Assembly (NCBI GenBank): GCA_005281725.1
Contig: SSBO01000009.1
Location: 8,370,303-8,434,302, forward strand
Direction of reading: 5' to 3'
DNA: 64,000 nucleotides
Origin: Wuchereria bancrofti
Taxonomy: Eukaryota > Nematoda > Chromadorea > Rhabditida > Onchocercidae
Shown in pieces: positions 52,101 to 63,590 of this stretch; positions within the stretch are counted from its first letter, which is position 1; each line of letters opens with the position of its first letter. A program made the translations under genes and the position numbers. The notes below the pieces were generated by a model, which saw nothing but the letters and a program-made list of their open reading frames with translations, had not been told where the DNA came from and made no database searches.

Positions 52101-53696
52101 GACAACAGCAAAGCACGAACTTGATCAGGATGTTGACGGATCCATTCACGTACAGCACGAAATATATCGATTTCGGGTGCACATAAAGAATCGCGTTGTA
52201 CCATTTGTTCAACTGCATTTGCAGGGAGTTGCAAGAAGCCCTAAAATCTATTGCTACTTATTTTTGAAATGAAAAAATATCACAGAGAAATGAAGTATGC
52301 AAATATAATTCATAGCAGCATTCTTTACAGCGAAAAGTTCTTACCTGGGTTGAAATAACCTCAGGTGCATGTTTATCAGCGAAATTTAGACATACATCAC
52401 AAAGGGAGCGCAATGAGTATAAATGTGCCACACTGTATATCGTACAAACATTTCTAACATTCAACATTGCCTACAAAATCGATATGAAATTTTATATTAG
52501 CTTAAAATCTAATCTAAATTAAATCTACTACGGATTTTCAATCTCTTTTTTAAATGTGCATTTCGTGATTTTGTAAATTTAAAAAATAGATGATGAGAAA
52601 GGAGGAGGCAAAGAGGTGTGGCACTACATTTTGCGCCTTTCTCAGAAAAGATTGCCTCAAAATAAAGTGACCTCTAATACAAGTTCAAAGAATTACCTTC
52701 ATATACTCCGAAACACTCATTTCTAAGTCAGTGAAACCATACTTGTGTGCTAAACCAAGAATCTCGAGAACTAGCTCTTCCTTCATTGAACTTAACGACA
52801 GCTTACCGGTGTATATATACCTGGAACACAATCGTCAAAGGCAGAATCGTTCAAATAAATGGAAGAAACTAAACCTGTAAAAATATGGAATCAGCTAGGA
52901 AAGTAACTTGAAACTCTAGCAAATACAAAGAGAAATTCCGACAAGAATACAAAATTTCAAAGAATATACTTCATAAGCATTTTGAAACCATTCAAAGAAA
53001 TATCGACCAATTCGATTTCCAAATCTCTCGTTTCCTTCATTCCATTATAAAGAAGAGCTCTAAAATACTGTAGAATTTTATATATTTTAACAATTTGCAT
53101 AATTTAATGATTGTAGAGTGGGTAAAGAATGAATAAGAAATTTCAATTACGTAAATAGTTTCTCCCTTTAAAAATTATGCTGACATGTACCTAAAATATT
53201 GGCTTCGAGCAGCTAGGATAACTTTATGTGCTGGAACTAAGCGGCCTTCAACCTGAAATAAAACATTTTAATGCAATTTATCCACTCCAGAAGTAATTTT
53301 CGGTGAACTTAGGTAAATAACGTAATGAAAAGCATATTAAGTGCTCAGATTTATAAAGGAAAGTGAATAAAACCTTCAGAGTGACATCACTACATTCACC
53401 AGTTACATACAAATTCCCTATATGTTCGGCAAGATAATTTATATGCTGCACTTCTCCCGTAGCACCTGAAATTTTACTCGATTGATACAGCAATTAAATT
53501 AATTTGTGATCTAAGTTCTTTTATTTTTAGATCACTATGTGTATGAATGATATAAATTCCTTCAACCACTTTTTTATCTACATGCAATCATTCAATTGAC
53601 TATTTGCAACGTACCGCAACAATTCAGACTGATCGATGACGCAGAATTCTGAAAAGGAATGAAGTCGTTATGAAGTTGTGGATGATTGTCGCTCAT
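49111..53696 (-). CDS. BTBD9: BTBD9 homologue (BTB, BACK and two F5/8-type C domains), 634 aa
   Basis: Sixteen exons in closed phase: 53696-53615, 53465-53374, 53252-53191, 53059-52970, 52820-52697, 52470-52345, 52240-52082, 52059-51888, 51688-51531, 51368-51288, 51139-51042, 50717-50602, 50239-50050, 49931-49824, 49647-49577, 49286-49111. Order along the protein: BTB (residues about 35-140; GECSDVTLK, LVPAHKVILAARSQYFRALL, YIYTGKLSL); BACK (about 145-260; LLNVIRPSGLVVSDAILDAI); and two discoidin-like repeats. The first repeat holds FIINHIRLLLWDRDQRSYNY. The second holds VIEGVSRSRNALINGETSNY and LLLWDCDDRHYSYYVEVS. It closely follows human BTBD9 (612 aa), a synaptic protein and probable Cullin-3 adaptor linked to restless legs syndrome. 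C. elegans hpo-9 is the expected orthologue. The last 40 residues (after HFECPAQ) are Ser-rich and not conserved as far as I can tell. Confidence 0.95.
50907..50947. repeat. Perfect 17-base-stem hairpin in BTBD9 intron
   Basis: AACTAGATGATAATAAG at 50907-50923 is exactly complementary to 50931-50947, around a 7-base loop (CATAAAA). It lies between exons 11 and 12 of BTBD9. Confidence 0.9.
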
Positions 53697-54782
53697 TTCG
53701 TTTTTCTCGTCAATTACTCATTCATTACGTGAAATCAATCTGAAAATTCACCGCATAATTTCTCTTACTGATATTCCAGACGGCTAGAAATGGATCAATT
53801 CAGTGATTCGTCAAACGTAAATGATCACGTAAATGATGTATCAAATATCAGCACAACTAATAAAACTAAAACATAAGTATGTGTAAACCAAAATTGAACG
53901 TCAATTCGTATCGTTATGAATACAACCATACTGAAAGATGCAAAATGTATATGTAGGAACGAGATTTGAAATTAAGAAAACAACAAAGACGACCACGTGA
54001 ATCACGCACCAACATACCAGTACGACTGGAAAACGCAGATCAGCAGCTTTATCATTCATCTTTGCCGGTATCGATACGCAAATGAGCAGTCCAAATGAAA
54101 ATTCGTGTTATTGTTTGAAAATGTTTGGGACTTTAAGAATGCGTTGTTGGGATGTAAACAATAATTGTAAGGAATATTTAATGATTGAATAACTATTGCA
54201 ACTGATCAAGAAATCTCGGGAAACAAGAGCAAAATATAACAAAATCCATTCACATCATACAGGTAAGTATATTCTTCACCCATTTTTTGTTTTCCTGCTA
54301 TTCGTTACCCTAAATATGACTGAATTTTTATAGTTGAACAACGCAGATTTTGGTTCATATTTGATTTATTGTACGACTTCAATTATTTCTCGAGTTTGAA
54401 AATAATTTTTGAAATTTGATTAGTAAAATTTTGATAAATTAGTAATCGGTGGTTAAATTAAATTTCCTAAATAACTAAATTGATTGTAACAATATATATT
54501 ACCAACCAGATTAATCTGAGAGTGAAAATATTAAGCCCAGTCCAAGAGAATAAAAAAAAGCACTAAGTCTAGAAATTTAGTTTGAAGAAATAAATGCTGG
54601 TGGCAAAGATTCTAGGCTAACTATTCCTAAACTATCATTTACTTTATCCAGGAAATTTAGATCAGCTTAAAAGTTTAAAGTTTTGAATTTTAACAAAGTT
54701 TAACATCCTCCAATACTGATTCCATTCTGAATTACAATAAAATACTTTTAATTTGCACGTAATGTTTAATTACGTTAGACAG
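53697..54782. other. 1.1 kb spacer between two same-strand genes
   Basis: Lies between the BTBD9 start and the pseudokinase stop. It contains the BTBD9 promoter or trans-splice region and the pseudokinase 3' UTR. No coding exon recognised. Confidence 0.45.
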
Positions 54783-57700
54783 TTAATAACTAAGTATTTT
54801 GTGCAAATAAAAACTGTTAATTACATTTTTATCATTTGTTATATGTTGCGCAAATGTCTCAAGTGCCGGTGAATCGATCATGTTGAAATCTTTGAATTCA
54901 AAATTTCCTTTTTCTGCCTTCTCCTGAAAATTTATGCATAGCGGAACTTTCGTTTGCTCAAAGTATATATTTAGGTAATCTTTATAATCATTTGTCGGAT
55001 TCTAGTAAAATTTGAATATTTTATATTCAAATTTTATTTTTGTTCAGTTGAAATTTGAATTCTTATTTATTTATTTATTCATTTTCATCATTTTGACGAA
55101 TTATGCAAATAGAATGACCAATGTATTAGACAATTTTTGTATTATTTGTTAAAATATTTCGAGAAAAAAAATCAGCAGGCTAAATGACTGACCAAAACAT
55201 TCCGAGCGGTTAAGCCATCAAATATTACATGAACTTGCGCAACAATTTCCAATTCATTAATTTCATCTTCTTCCAAAAAAATTTGCCAACTTCTATGCTT
55301 TGCACGTGTTTGTTCACGTTGCTTCAAGACTTCAATTATTTCCAAACTAATCCGAACGTAATTAATAAATCTGAAATAATGGATTTAACTTTTTGTGAAG
55401 AAAACATTTTCCAGTCTCTATTAATAACGTGTATTTAAATTTCATTTAAAATGACTTGTGCTAATTATTTCGTTAAACACTTTTTTATTTACCTCAAGTA
55501 TTACTGCCTCGAATTTGAGCTAAATTAGGATAAGTAAAATTACTTACTCATAAAATAAGTAAATGGTCTATCATACTTTGCAATCACTTACCCTATTATT
55601 TCACTTTGCACAAATTTATAAACATTTCGACAAACAACTGTACACATGTCCGTGGTATTTATATCTAGATGTACTGTAAGGGCTAATGCGGCTTTCTTCT
55701 TGCGATTTTTGAGTATTGCAATACAAACACATTGCAATAAATCATTCGGTACCTTTCGGAAATCAATTTTATACATGGGATTTTCATCATCAATTTCCTA
55801 AAATTAGTGCTTCCAATGAGAGTAGAAATTATCACATTCATTCAAACTTTTAAAATATATCTTCTTAGATGCATTTAAGAAAATTTCATTAGTTAATTTA
55901 CTTACATCTTTATAGCTGACTGAGGAGAAAAATTCATTTCGACCCATACCAAGATATAAGGATTCTAAACGCGTAACATCACTTGCCCCGCGTTCACGCG
56001 AATAATTTACTAGTTGAGTCCATTTTTGTAACGGCTCTGTTAACTCATCAGGAGTTATCCGATATTTTTTTGCTAAAACGAAATTAATCATGCTATGATT
56101 TAGAAGATTTAGAAGCAATAAAAATATAAAAATTTACCGCTAGCAAGCAGAACTTCTCGAATTTCTGACTTGTCAACCGATTTTATGATTTTAAAGATTT
56201 TTCGATCAAGAAGTTCGCCAATGGTTGGCCGTTTTTCGTGATTTGGTTGCATTAAACAATGCCATAATCGTAGAATTTCTGAACTTAATGACTGAAACAA
56301 GTAGTGAATGCCTTGAATTTATTTCAACATAGAATGTATAAATGTCACGCAAATATGATGCCATGAAAAAGATCGAAACACTTGTGATATTTTGAAAAAA
56401 ATAAAAAACAAAAATTGAGGAGGCAGACTAAAAGTACAGCAACAAATCTAATAATAAACTCGTCCTACTGTAATGCGAGTGAATACAGTAGCAAATGCAG
56501 TAGTATTTTATTATCCTACTGTAATGAAAATGAATACAGTAACAAATGTGATATCACATGCCAATATCTTACCGAACTGTTTATGTGATGCTAAAGAATA
56601 CTTTTATTGATTAAAAAGAAAGGCAATATGGTTTCAGCAAACGAAAACTGGCGAATGAAACTTACAAATTTTACTCCACTTGGAAACCATCCATTATACG
56701 GTACAGGTAATTGAAATTTCATCTATAAGATTAAGATTTAGAAATGAATTTAAAATTTAACTAAACTATATTTAATGGATAAAAGATTTATTAAATAATA
56801 ATGATTAGATGAACTTACAAGTTGTTCAGCATATTGTTTCACATCTTTCGAATACATCGTATTGGTCAAATGAAACGTTTCACCGGTAACCATTTCCGGT
56901 ATTAATAATCCTACATGCCTAAAAATAAAAGCAAACGTTTCATATATTCATTTCATATATATAAATACTCTCAACTAACTAATCTCAATCAATTTTGACT
57001 AAACTACCAAAGTTCAGTATGTGGGCCGTAATTTTCAATATCATTGAGAGCTTCTTCCGGTGCCCATTGCGTTGGTCGCCCAAAGAAACGATTATTCCGC
57101 GAGCTAAAAATATCCAACAAACTATAAGCAGTTTATTATTTTTTTATTTTTTGAAAAGATATCACATTTCTTATATAATTTCAATTCACTTATAGCTTCC
57201 ATAACTCACTTTTCCTATCATTAGATGAAAATTAGAACTATGTTGTTGTCAAGAAAAAACACTTTCTGAATTAATTATATTTGGATTCAACTTTTGTTTC
57301 TTAACATAATAATAGAAAACCTAAGAGCTTTTCTAATATCTTCATTTTTTAACACTGTCCATTTGAAACCAGTCAATTTGATATCACAATTTTCCGTAAC
57401 AATAATTGATCGTGCAATCAAATTATTGTGTAAAGCATATTGATGTAGATATGAAAGTGCCTAGAAAGGAATGAGTAAAAATATTTTTAATAAACGTAGA
57501 AGCAACTAATAAATAAAAATTTTAATAACATTATATTAGATACTTTCAAAATTTACGTTAACTTTATGAAACGATCAAAAATAAAGCATGCATAATTCAT
57601 GCTAATTTCATTTATGATCAAGAATAAACAATTTGTAATTCACAATAATTTTTCGCACGATCAAGAATAAAGAATAAACGATACTTAAAACTTTACATTA

Positions 57701-58700
57701 CATTACCATTTCTACAATTTTTAAATTATTTTGTAGATTTACCTTAAGAATTTTACGCAAAATATGTCCAATAATATTTTCACTTAACACTGAAGTTATC
57801 AACACTTCATTATTGTCTATCATATCTCTGTAAAACAATAATTAAGCATATTGTAGGATATAGAAAATGAACTATACGAGCAGGTGAGAAAACATTTGAA
57901 AAACAAATGATAATATGTTTGAAGCGTATGATCGATGTTTTAAATTTCAGCTAGAAATCTTGAAACGAATAACTGGCCTATTTATAGCCAAATTAAATGA
58001 AAGAATAAGACTTTTAAAAAAATAACAGTTATATTTTCTACGTGAAAATGAGATGTGTTGTGAAGTGTAATAGAAGTAAATGATTTTATAATGGTACTTA
58101 CAAAAATTTAGCTTATTAAGATCAAAAATATTTATTTACTTCCGTTTAACATGAAGAATTTGTTCCAGATCGTAGGCCATTGTTTGATATTCCACAAATA
58201 AATAGTGTCGAAAAATGAAGACAGAAGAATACAGCAAAAAGCGATGACTATTCTCAAATTCTGCACATTTAATTAATTCATTTAGCTAAAAAATTTCAAT
58301 ATTTACTTTAAATAACTCATATAGGTAAGTAAATTCAATAAGATAACTATGAGAATTTTCTCTTTTTTTTGACTTTATCTTAAAGTTTGAACATTTTACA
58401 ATAATGAGTGAAGCAAAAAACTAAATTTAATGATAGGTAAGTGAAATTACTAATTAAATTGTTATTTCAATTTTGACTGATTCAAAAAACAATTCGTCTT
58501 ATTTATGAGAAATTTTCACTCAAATTAAACAGTACTTTTTACAGTTTTTTACAGTAAAATAAACTGAACCGTTTCTCGAAGAGTGGTGCCATTAACGAGC
58601 GCAGTGACCATAAGCATAACTTTCATATTATTTTGTCTATTTTTAACACAGTATCGTACTTTGTAATGCTTTTGCTCGCTAGTAATATGAAGTGTTCGTA
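54783..58700 (-). CDS. STE20-type pseudokinase, STRAD/NRBP-like, with C-terminal extension (5' end uncertain)
   Basis: Exons in closed phase: about 58700-58570, 58285-58140, 57827-57743, 57460-57321, 57103-57008, 56918-56819, 56722-56666, 56291-56138, 56072-55906, 55797-55592, 55370-55193, 54923-54783. The order fits a protein kinase fold. An N-lobe strand pair (VMLMVTALVNGTTLRET) is followed by helix C (LNELIKCAEFENSHRFLLY), a hinge (LFVEYQTMAYDLEQIL) and a catalytic-loop region (KALSYLHQYALHNNLIARSI). Then come VTENCDIKLTGFKW in place of DFG, the WAPEE segment, and a C-lobe end NHEKRPTIGELLDRKIF. HRD and DFG are both lost and no VAIK lysine is seen, so catalysis is unlikely. The MAY...KALSYLH pattern recalls STRAD, and the helical C-terminal half (residues about 330-550) recalls NRBP's PF2-like end. 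STRAD proteins activate the LKB1 kinase as scaffolds. I cannot choose between the families. The N-terminal exon or exons before 58.7 kb are not resolved. Confidence 0.7.
56463..56554. repeat. 51-base tandem duplication in pseudokinase intron
   Basis: The block TCCTACTGTAATG followed by GAATACAGTA and CAAATG occurs at 56463 and again at 56514, a 51-base period with several substitutions. It lies between the exons ending at 56666 and starting at 56291. Confidence 0.75.
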
Positions 58701-59872
58701 GAACAAAGCATAATTTGAATTTGGCTAATAAATCGATTCTATAGCAGAATTATTAAAAGAAAAAAGATTAATTCTAAAATTAAAAATTGAAATTAAGATT
58801 GGAAAATGTGATGAAAGTAATAAGATATGGTGATAGATTGAAACTTGACTCCAATTAAAATTATCTTTTTAAAGTATTCGTAAAAATTTATGAAAAAAAT
58901 ATGTTGGCAAAGATTTGCTCTTCATTTACACCAGGAACTTCCAGAGACTAAAAATTTTAATATAATTGTTGCTTAGCCACTTAATCATATTTCATTTTTT
59001 TTTCTTTTGAAAAGATAATATTTTTCTTCTTTTTTATAAATATCTTGCTTTTTTCTTCTTTTTAATAAATCATCATCATTCAAAGATTCTACGATCATTA
59101 TTATCAAAGATGTTACATCAAAACGCACTCATCGTTATCAACTTCTCGCGTATTCGCCTCCATTTGAGAATCGCTATTTACCACCAGCAATTTATTGAAA
59201 TAATCAAAACTATTAGCGTCAATGACATTACCTCTTTTATATAGTTAAAAAACATTTTAAATTTGCATATCACTGATCTCAAAATATAAACATATTAGTA
59301 TGAATTGATTATATTATTACATTGCCCATTTGTTTACAAATTTCGTAACTTACCTCAATATATATATATATCGAGTAAATCTAACTTTGAGAGAAAAGAG
59401 TATCATCAGCATTTACTTTTAACAGCTCTTCCAGTAATTTATTATATAGATCGATCATGTGTTGCGCAGACATTCAAATTTTATTGAAAAAAAAAAAAAA
59501 AAAACTATGAGAACATAACCTGTAATACATCATAACCTATATGAAGGTAGAATTAAATTATTCAAGCAAATTCTTAAGATGAGCAACATCTCAAAATGCA
59601 TTCACACTGTTACTAAATCATATTGCCAATGATAAATATATATGTGAAAAAATTGAAATCAAAGACATTGGCCTTTAGATGAATTAAGGTTAACTACTAA
59701 TACTACTTATTGTAATAATATCCTACAGTGATCATTCTTCTAATACTCAACAATTATATCCATATTAACAATTTCTATTCCTATTTTTGAGTGAAATTAT
59801 AACTCATATTCGGATAAAACGAGGTAGCAAATTTATCCTATAAATTAAATTCAAACATTAAGAATTTTTAGA
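58701..59872. other. 1.2 kb spacer, may hide 5' exon(s) of the pseudokinase
   Basis: An in-frame open stretch continues upstream of the first assigned pseudokinase exon to an acceptor-like CTATAG near 58.73 kb, so an additional 5' exon may lie to its right. I could not find one with a convincing start. The region also holds A/T runs and the 3' UTR of the mitochondrial protein gene. Confidence 0.4.
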
Positions 59873-60932
59873 TCAGTCATGTTCTCCACCAGAGGCATGA
59901 TGCTCTTTGCGATATTTATATTTTAAACGTTTCTCCTCCGGGATCAACATAACATACAATGAGCAAATAATCGTTATGGCGGCAATTCCCAAACTTAAAC
60001 GATACATTACCTCCAAATGCACTCCATATGGTGATCGTTGAAAAAATGGATCTGTTTTAGGTGTCTGCAATTATATAAGCATCAAATTATCCTCTGCCAC
60101 TGACAGCATACGAATATGAAAAAACACAAAACACAAAATAAAGACCATTTCTTTACATCACAGGTATAAAGACCTTTTCTTTATATCATTGGTATTTCAA
60201 AATCTTCATTATAAGTTATTATGATTAGTAATAATCACCGCGTTTATGCAAGTACACAATGAAAAGATCAAAAAGCTTATCCGGCTTCTCGAAAAAAATA
60301 ACTCTCCTTCAATAATTAAATAATTTAACAATTTGTCTATGGAAAGAAAGGAAAGATTCTCAATGAAAAATGAATTTTTGGATAGATAATAAATTCACTC
60401 TAAAACTGAAGATAAAACAAACCATTTTATCATGAAGTTCATACGCTTTTTGCCGATTTTTGCTGGAAAGAAATAATCTTGGTTTATTGTACCTATCATC
60501 CCACAATCCAGAACTCGCATATTCGTTTAATTTACGGAACATCTCATATTTATCCCTAGAAAAGAATCGGAAATAAGTTTTAAGTTAAGAAATCAAAAAA
60601 ACAAGTTAAAACAAATGCTAAGATCGATTGAACCTATAAGTAAAGGCCAAAAGTGAAAGCTAGACGGACAAAAATGAAAAGTAGTCAAACAGCAAACATG
60701 CAGGTAATAGATAGGATATCTGATAATGAGAATCAAATTTAGCTTGGAATACTAATCATCAAAATTAGTTTAAGCACTTTTACAATTAATATACAATAGC
60801 TTGTCCTTCAGAGACGAAGTTCAGAAACGACAAAACTTACTCCTTCGGTGACCCTGTTTGACTTGTTTGACAACATCTGTTTGGTAACCTGGAAAGAACA
60901 GTAAGCCGAGATAAAAAAGGCGCCGCTCGCAT
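59873..60932 (-). CDS. Small mitochondrial single-pass membrane protein, 138 aa, possibly COX7A-like
   Basis: Three exons in closed phase: 60932-60841, 60555-60423, 60064-59873. The start MRAAPFLSRLTVLSRLPNRC is a textbook mitochondrial targeting peptide: basic, amphipathic, no acidic residues. A soluble charged segment follows (KYEMFRKLNEYASSGLWDD), then one membrane helix near residues 97-117 (YRLSLGIAAITIICSLYVML) and a basic, His-rich tail ending SGGEHD. The SPYGVHLEVMYRLSLG region resembles the PVHLKGG...YR..M pattern before the helix in cytochrome c oxidase subunit 7A. The long central segment, however, is not typical of COX7A, so the identification is tentative. An inner-membrane location with the basic tail on one side is inferred. 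Confidence 0.75.
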
Positions 60933-61932
60933 CGTGTATTACTGCAATAGAAGTTATATATAAAATTTATCTTTCATTACAAAGTTCCGGTCCGAAACCT
61001 GAGCGAATACATGAAAAATCTATATGAAGCACTAAATATACATCTATAATACCAAATTGCAAAAAAAAAAAAAAAAATCCCAAGAGATGTCTTAAGATCG
61101 AATTCCTTTTTTCCATGATACCAAACATTATTAAAATATTGATAGGTAAGCAACCATTACTTTTCATGAGTCAATCATCTGGTAAACAACGGTTTAGCTT
61201 CATCATTTCATATATGAATATCGAACTGTACTGATTGTGGAAGCATGATCATGTCAAAAATTATTCACGGATACCAATTCATGAGAAAATGGATCAGGAA
61301 TACCCGTTTTGAATAAAATTTACGGGAAATCAATCAAAAGAAAAGTACAATACAGAGAACAGATTTTAAAACACAACCGATGCAAAAAATATGAAAAAAA
61401 TTTTAGAAAAAAATAATGTTCTCACGGCATAATTTACCAATGAATTGTCATACTAAAACTTAAACGCAGATATTAAGGTAACGTTAAGTAATCCAAAATA
61501 CTTCTCTTATAAGGTTATAGAAACTTGACGGTTTACTAAGGTACAAATATTTTTTAAAGACATTAATGATAAACACAACGAACTTTTCTTGGATTACTTA
61601 GTTAATATTGTCCAAACATACTAGAAGGCTCTTCTAAGATTTAAAAAAAAAAAAAACCTCACTTAGTATTTAATATTGAAATTATTAGAAATTTCAAAGG
61701 TATATTATGGATCTAATTTCCCGAAGAATATTTGAAAGTACGACAATAAGTACCACATATATGCTTACTGCACTCAAACTTTTACCATATCTATCCTTTC
61801 TCAAAATTACCCAGTTAATATTGTCCAAACATACTATCTATCATTTCCATTAGTCTACTTTTTGAAAGAACTGAAAGCATTTCTCGAACTGAGCACATGT
61901 TCAACTCCTTACATCAACTACGAACAAATTAT
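60933..61932. other. 1.0 kb spacer between same-strand genes
   Basis: Contains the start region of the small mitochondrial gene on the left and the 3' UTR of the glucosyltransferase on the right. The phrase TTAATATTGTCCAAACATACTA occurs at about 61600 and about 61815, a short direct repeat of roughly 22 bases. No exon recognised. Confidence 0.45.
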
Positions 61933-63590
61933 TCATAACTCGGAATGTACTGGACGACTAGCTGTTTGAGCGGATGATTCATGTAGGCGTTCCATGTAAA
62001 CTTCATATGGATCTATATCCATGAACTTATGAAATGATATAGGCCGTATTCGCTTAAGGTACAACTCTGAATAATCTCCCGGTTGAGCTTGATGAAAGGC
62101 TGCAGAGTGAATTATGGGGATGTCAAGACGACGGGCACATATTCCTGAAAATAATGACAAATTCGTCAGGTAAAAGATCGAAGTGAAAGCATGCAAGAAA
62201 ATAAAAAAATAGAACTAGCATCATCAAATATTAAGCTTTAAGAATGCCTTATAATACACCGGTAAACATCCACAACAATTTATCAATGTTTAAAAAGGTA
62301 ATTATCATTTTAAAATTCAAAATCATGCAGAAGATTAACAAAATTTCAACTTTTAATCTTTGAAATATAAATTTACAATTACAATTCCAGATTTAAAGCT
62401 CAAAATTTTTAATAAGGATATGTAAAAGCACTTACCAATAATCATATCATCAGGTGAATCAATACTAGGACAACCACAGGACGCTGTAATCTTTTCTACA
62501 GCTTTTCGCGAAAATATCATTCTGCAATTCGAACTTCTAGTCTGTTAACTTAATGATTAATAATATCATATATGATAAATAAAAACTTACCCAGAACCAC
62601 CAGTTGGATAATCATATCCTTCACGACCATCAGCACTAAAACCATAACCGTATCTTTCACCAATAATTATTTCCTTCTCCGTATCATAACATGATAAAAG
62701 TTCATATAGTCTTGGAACACTACAAACTGACTGATTGCATTTTCGTGCTAATGATGAAAAAATAAAGGGAAGGTATGAAGTGAAACAATTCAGCTCATAT
62801 ATATTTCAATCATTAATATATAGGATTAAAAAAAAATTGTATGTATAATAAAGCAAAGCTTACCTTATCAAAGTATCATCATCTGTTACCACCAACCATC
62901 TCGTCTTTACCATTTCGTCATTTTTCAAATAATATGACAGTATACCAAAAGTTTTTCCACAATGTCCTGTTTTATTTTAACTAGTTAGAATTTTTTAATT
63001 CAGATTTTAGAGCACTTGATTGTTGGCAAACTTGGCAAAAAAGAAGTATCACAATAGATGAATTTTGTCTGAAAAATCACATAAAGACATCACTTATTTT
63101 CTCATCTCATTTATCAAAAAGCCTTTTTCTAAAGTCTTTCAGATAAGTCATTGTTATAATATGAAAAAAAAAAAAAAAAAAAATTCAAATGAAACATTCA
63201 TTTCGTATATCAGAAAAATACCTCTTCCCGTATTTTGAATGCCAAGATTTACAGTTGGTACATAATGATCTTCCATATCGCTAAAATATTCCACAAATTT
63301 TGCTGTTTTTGCCCAAGTTCGTTTTACAATTACAATACGCGTTTTATGGAACCCGCTGAAGGTTTTGATTGCAAAATAGACATCGTTGTTGGTTATTTTA
63401 TTCATGCACTAAATTTGTGAATTTAGCTCAGTTAATTTTAATTAGACATCATCAACATGAATCATCGGCAAATAAAAAATAATTTATTTTCAGATACTAA
63501 ATTTTCCATCATAATTCCAGCAGTGGATACTTCATAAAACGCTGCGAAGCACACTAACACTACTAGAAAAATTTGAAGCCTTACTATCAT
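61933..63590 (-). CDS. B3GLCT: Beta-1,3-glucosyltransferase (B3GLCT-type), 269 aa, C-terminal ER-retention motif
   Basis: Six exons in closed phase: 63590-63498, 63408-63222, 62966-62864, 62719-62591, 62521-62436, 62144-61933. The signal peptide is [18 protein letters not shown]. The rest follows the catalytic half of human B3[55 protein letters not shown] (DxD metal-binding motif); [75 protein letters not shown]. It ends in HSEL, a KDEL-like retrieval signal comparable to the human REEL. The enzyme adds glucose to O-fucose on thrombospondin type 1 repeats in the ER. It lacks the N-terminal half of the roughly 500-residue human protein. The phase of exon 1 fits directly, but unrecognised upstream exons cannot be excluded. 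Confidence 0.92.

Noticed and set aside
61140..61167. Upstream ATG (MKSNG) as start of the small mitochondrial protein
   Set aside because: Its donor is weak and the phase does not fit. The ATG at 60932 opens a clear mitochondrial targeting peptide in phase.
62719..62760. Longer version of B3GLCT exon 4 starting at an earlier acceptor
   Set aside because: It gives the wrong phase with exon 3. The acceptor at 62719 restores DDDTLIS followed by the conserved RLxxLLSCYD.
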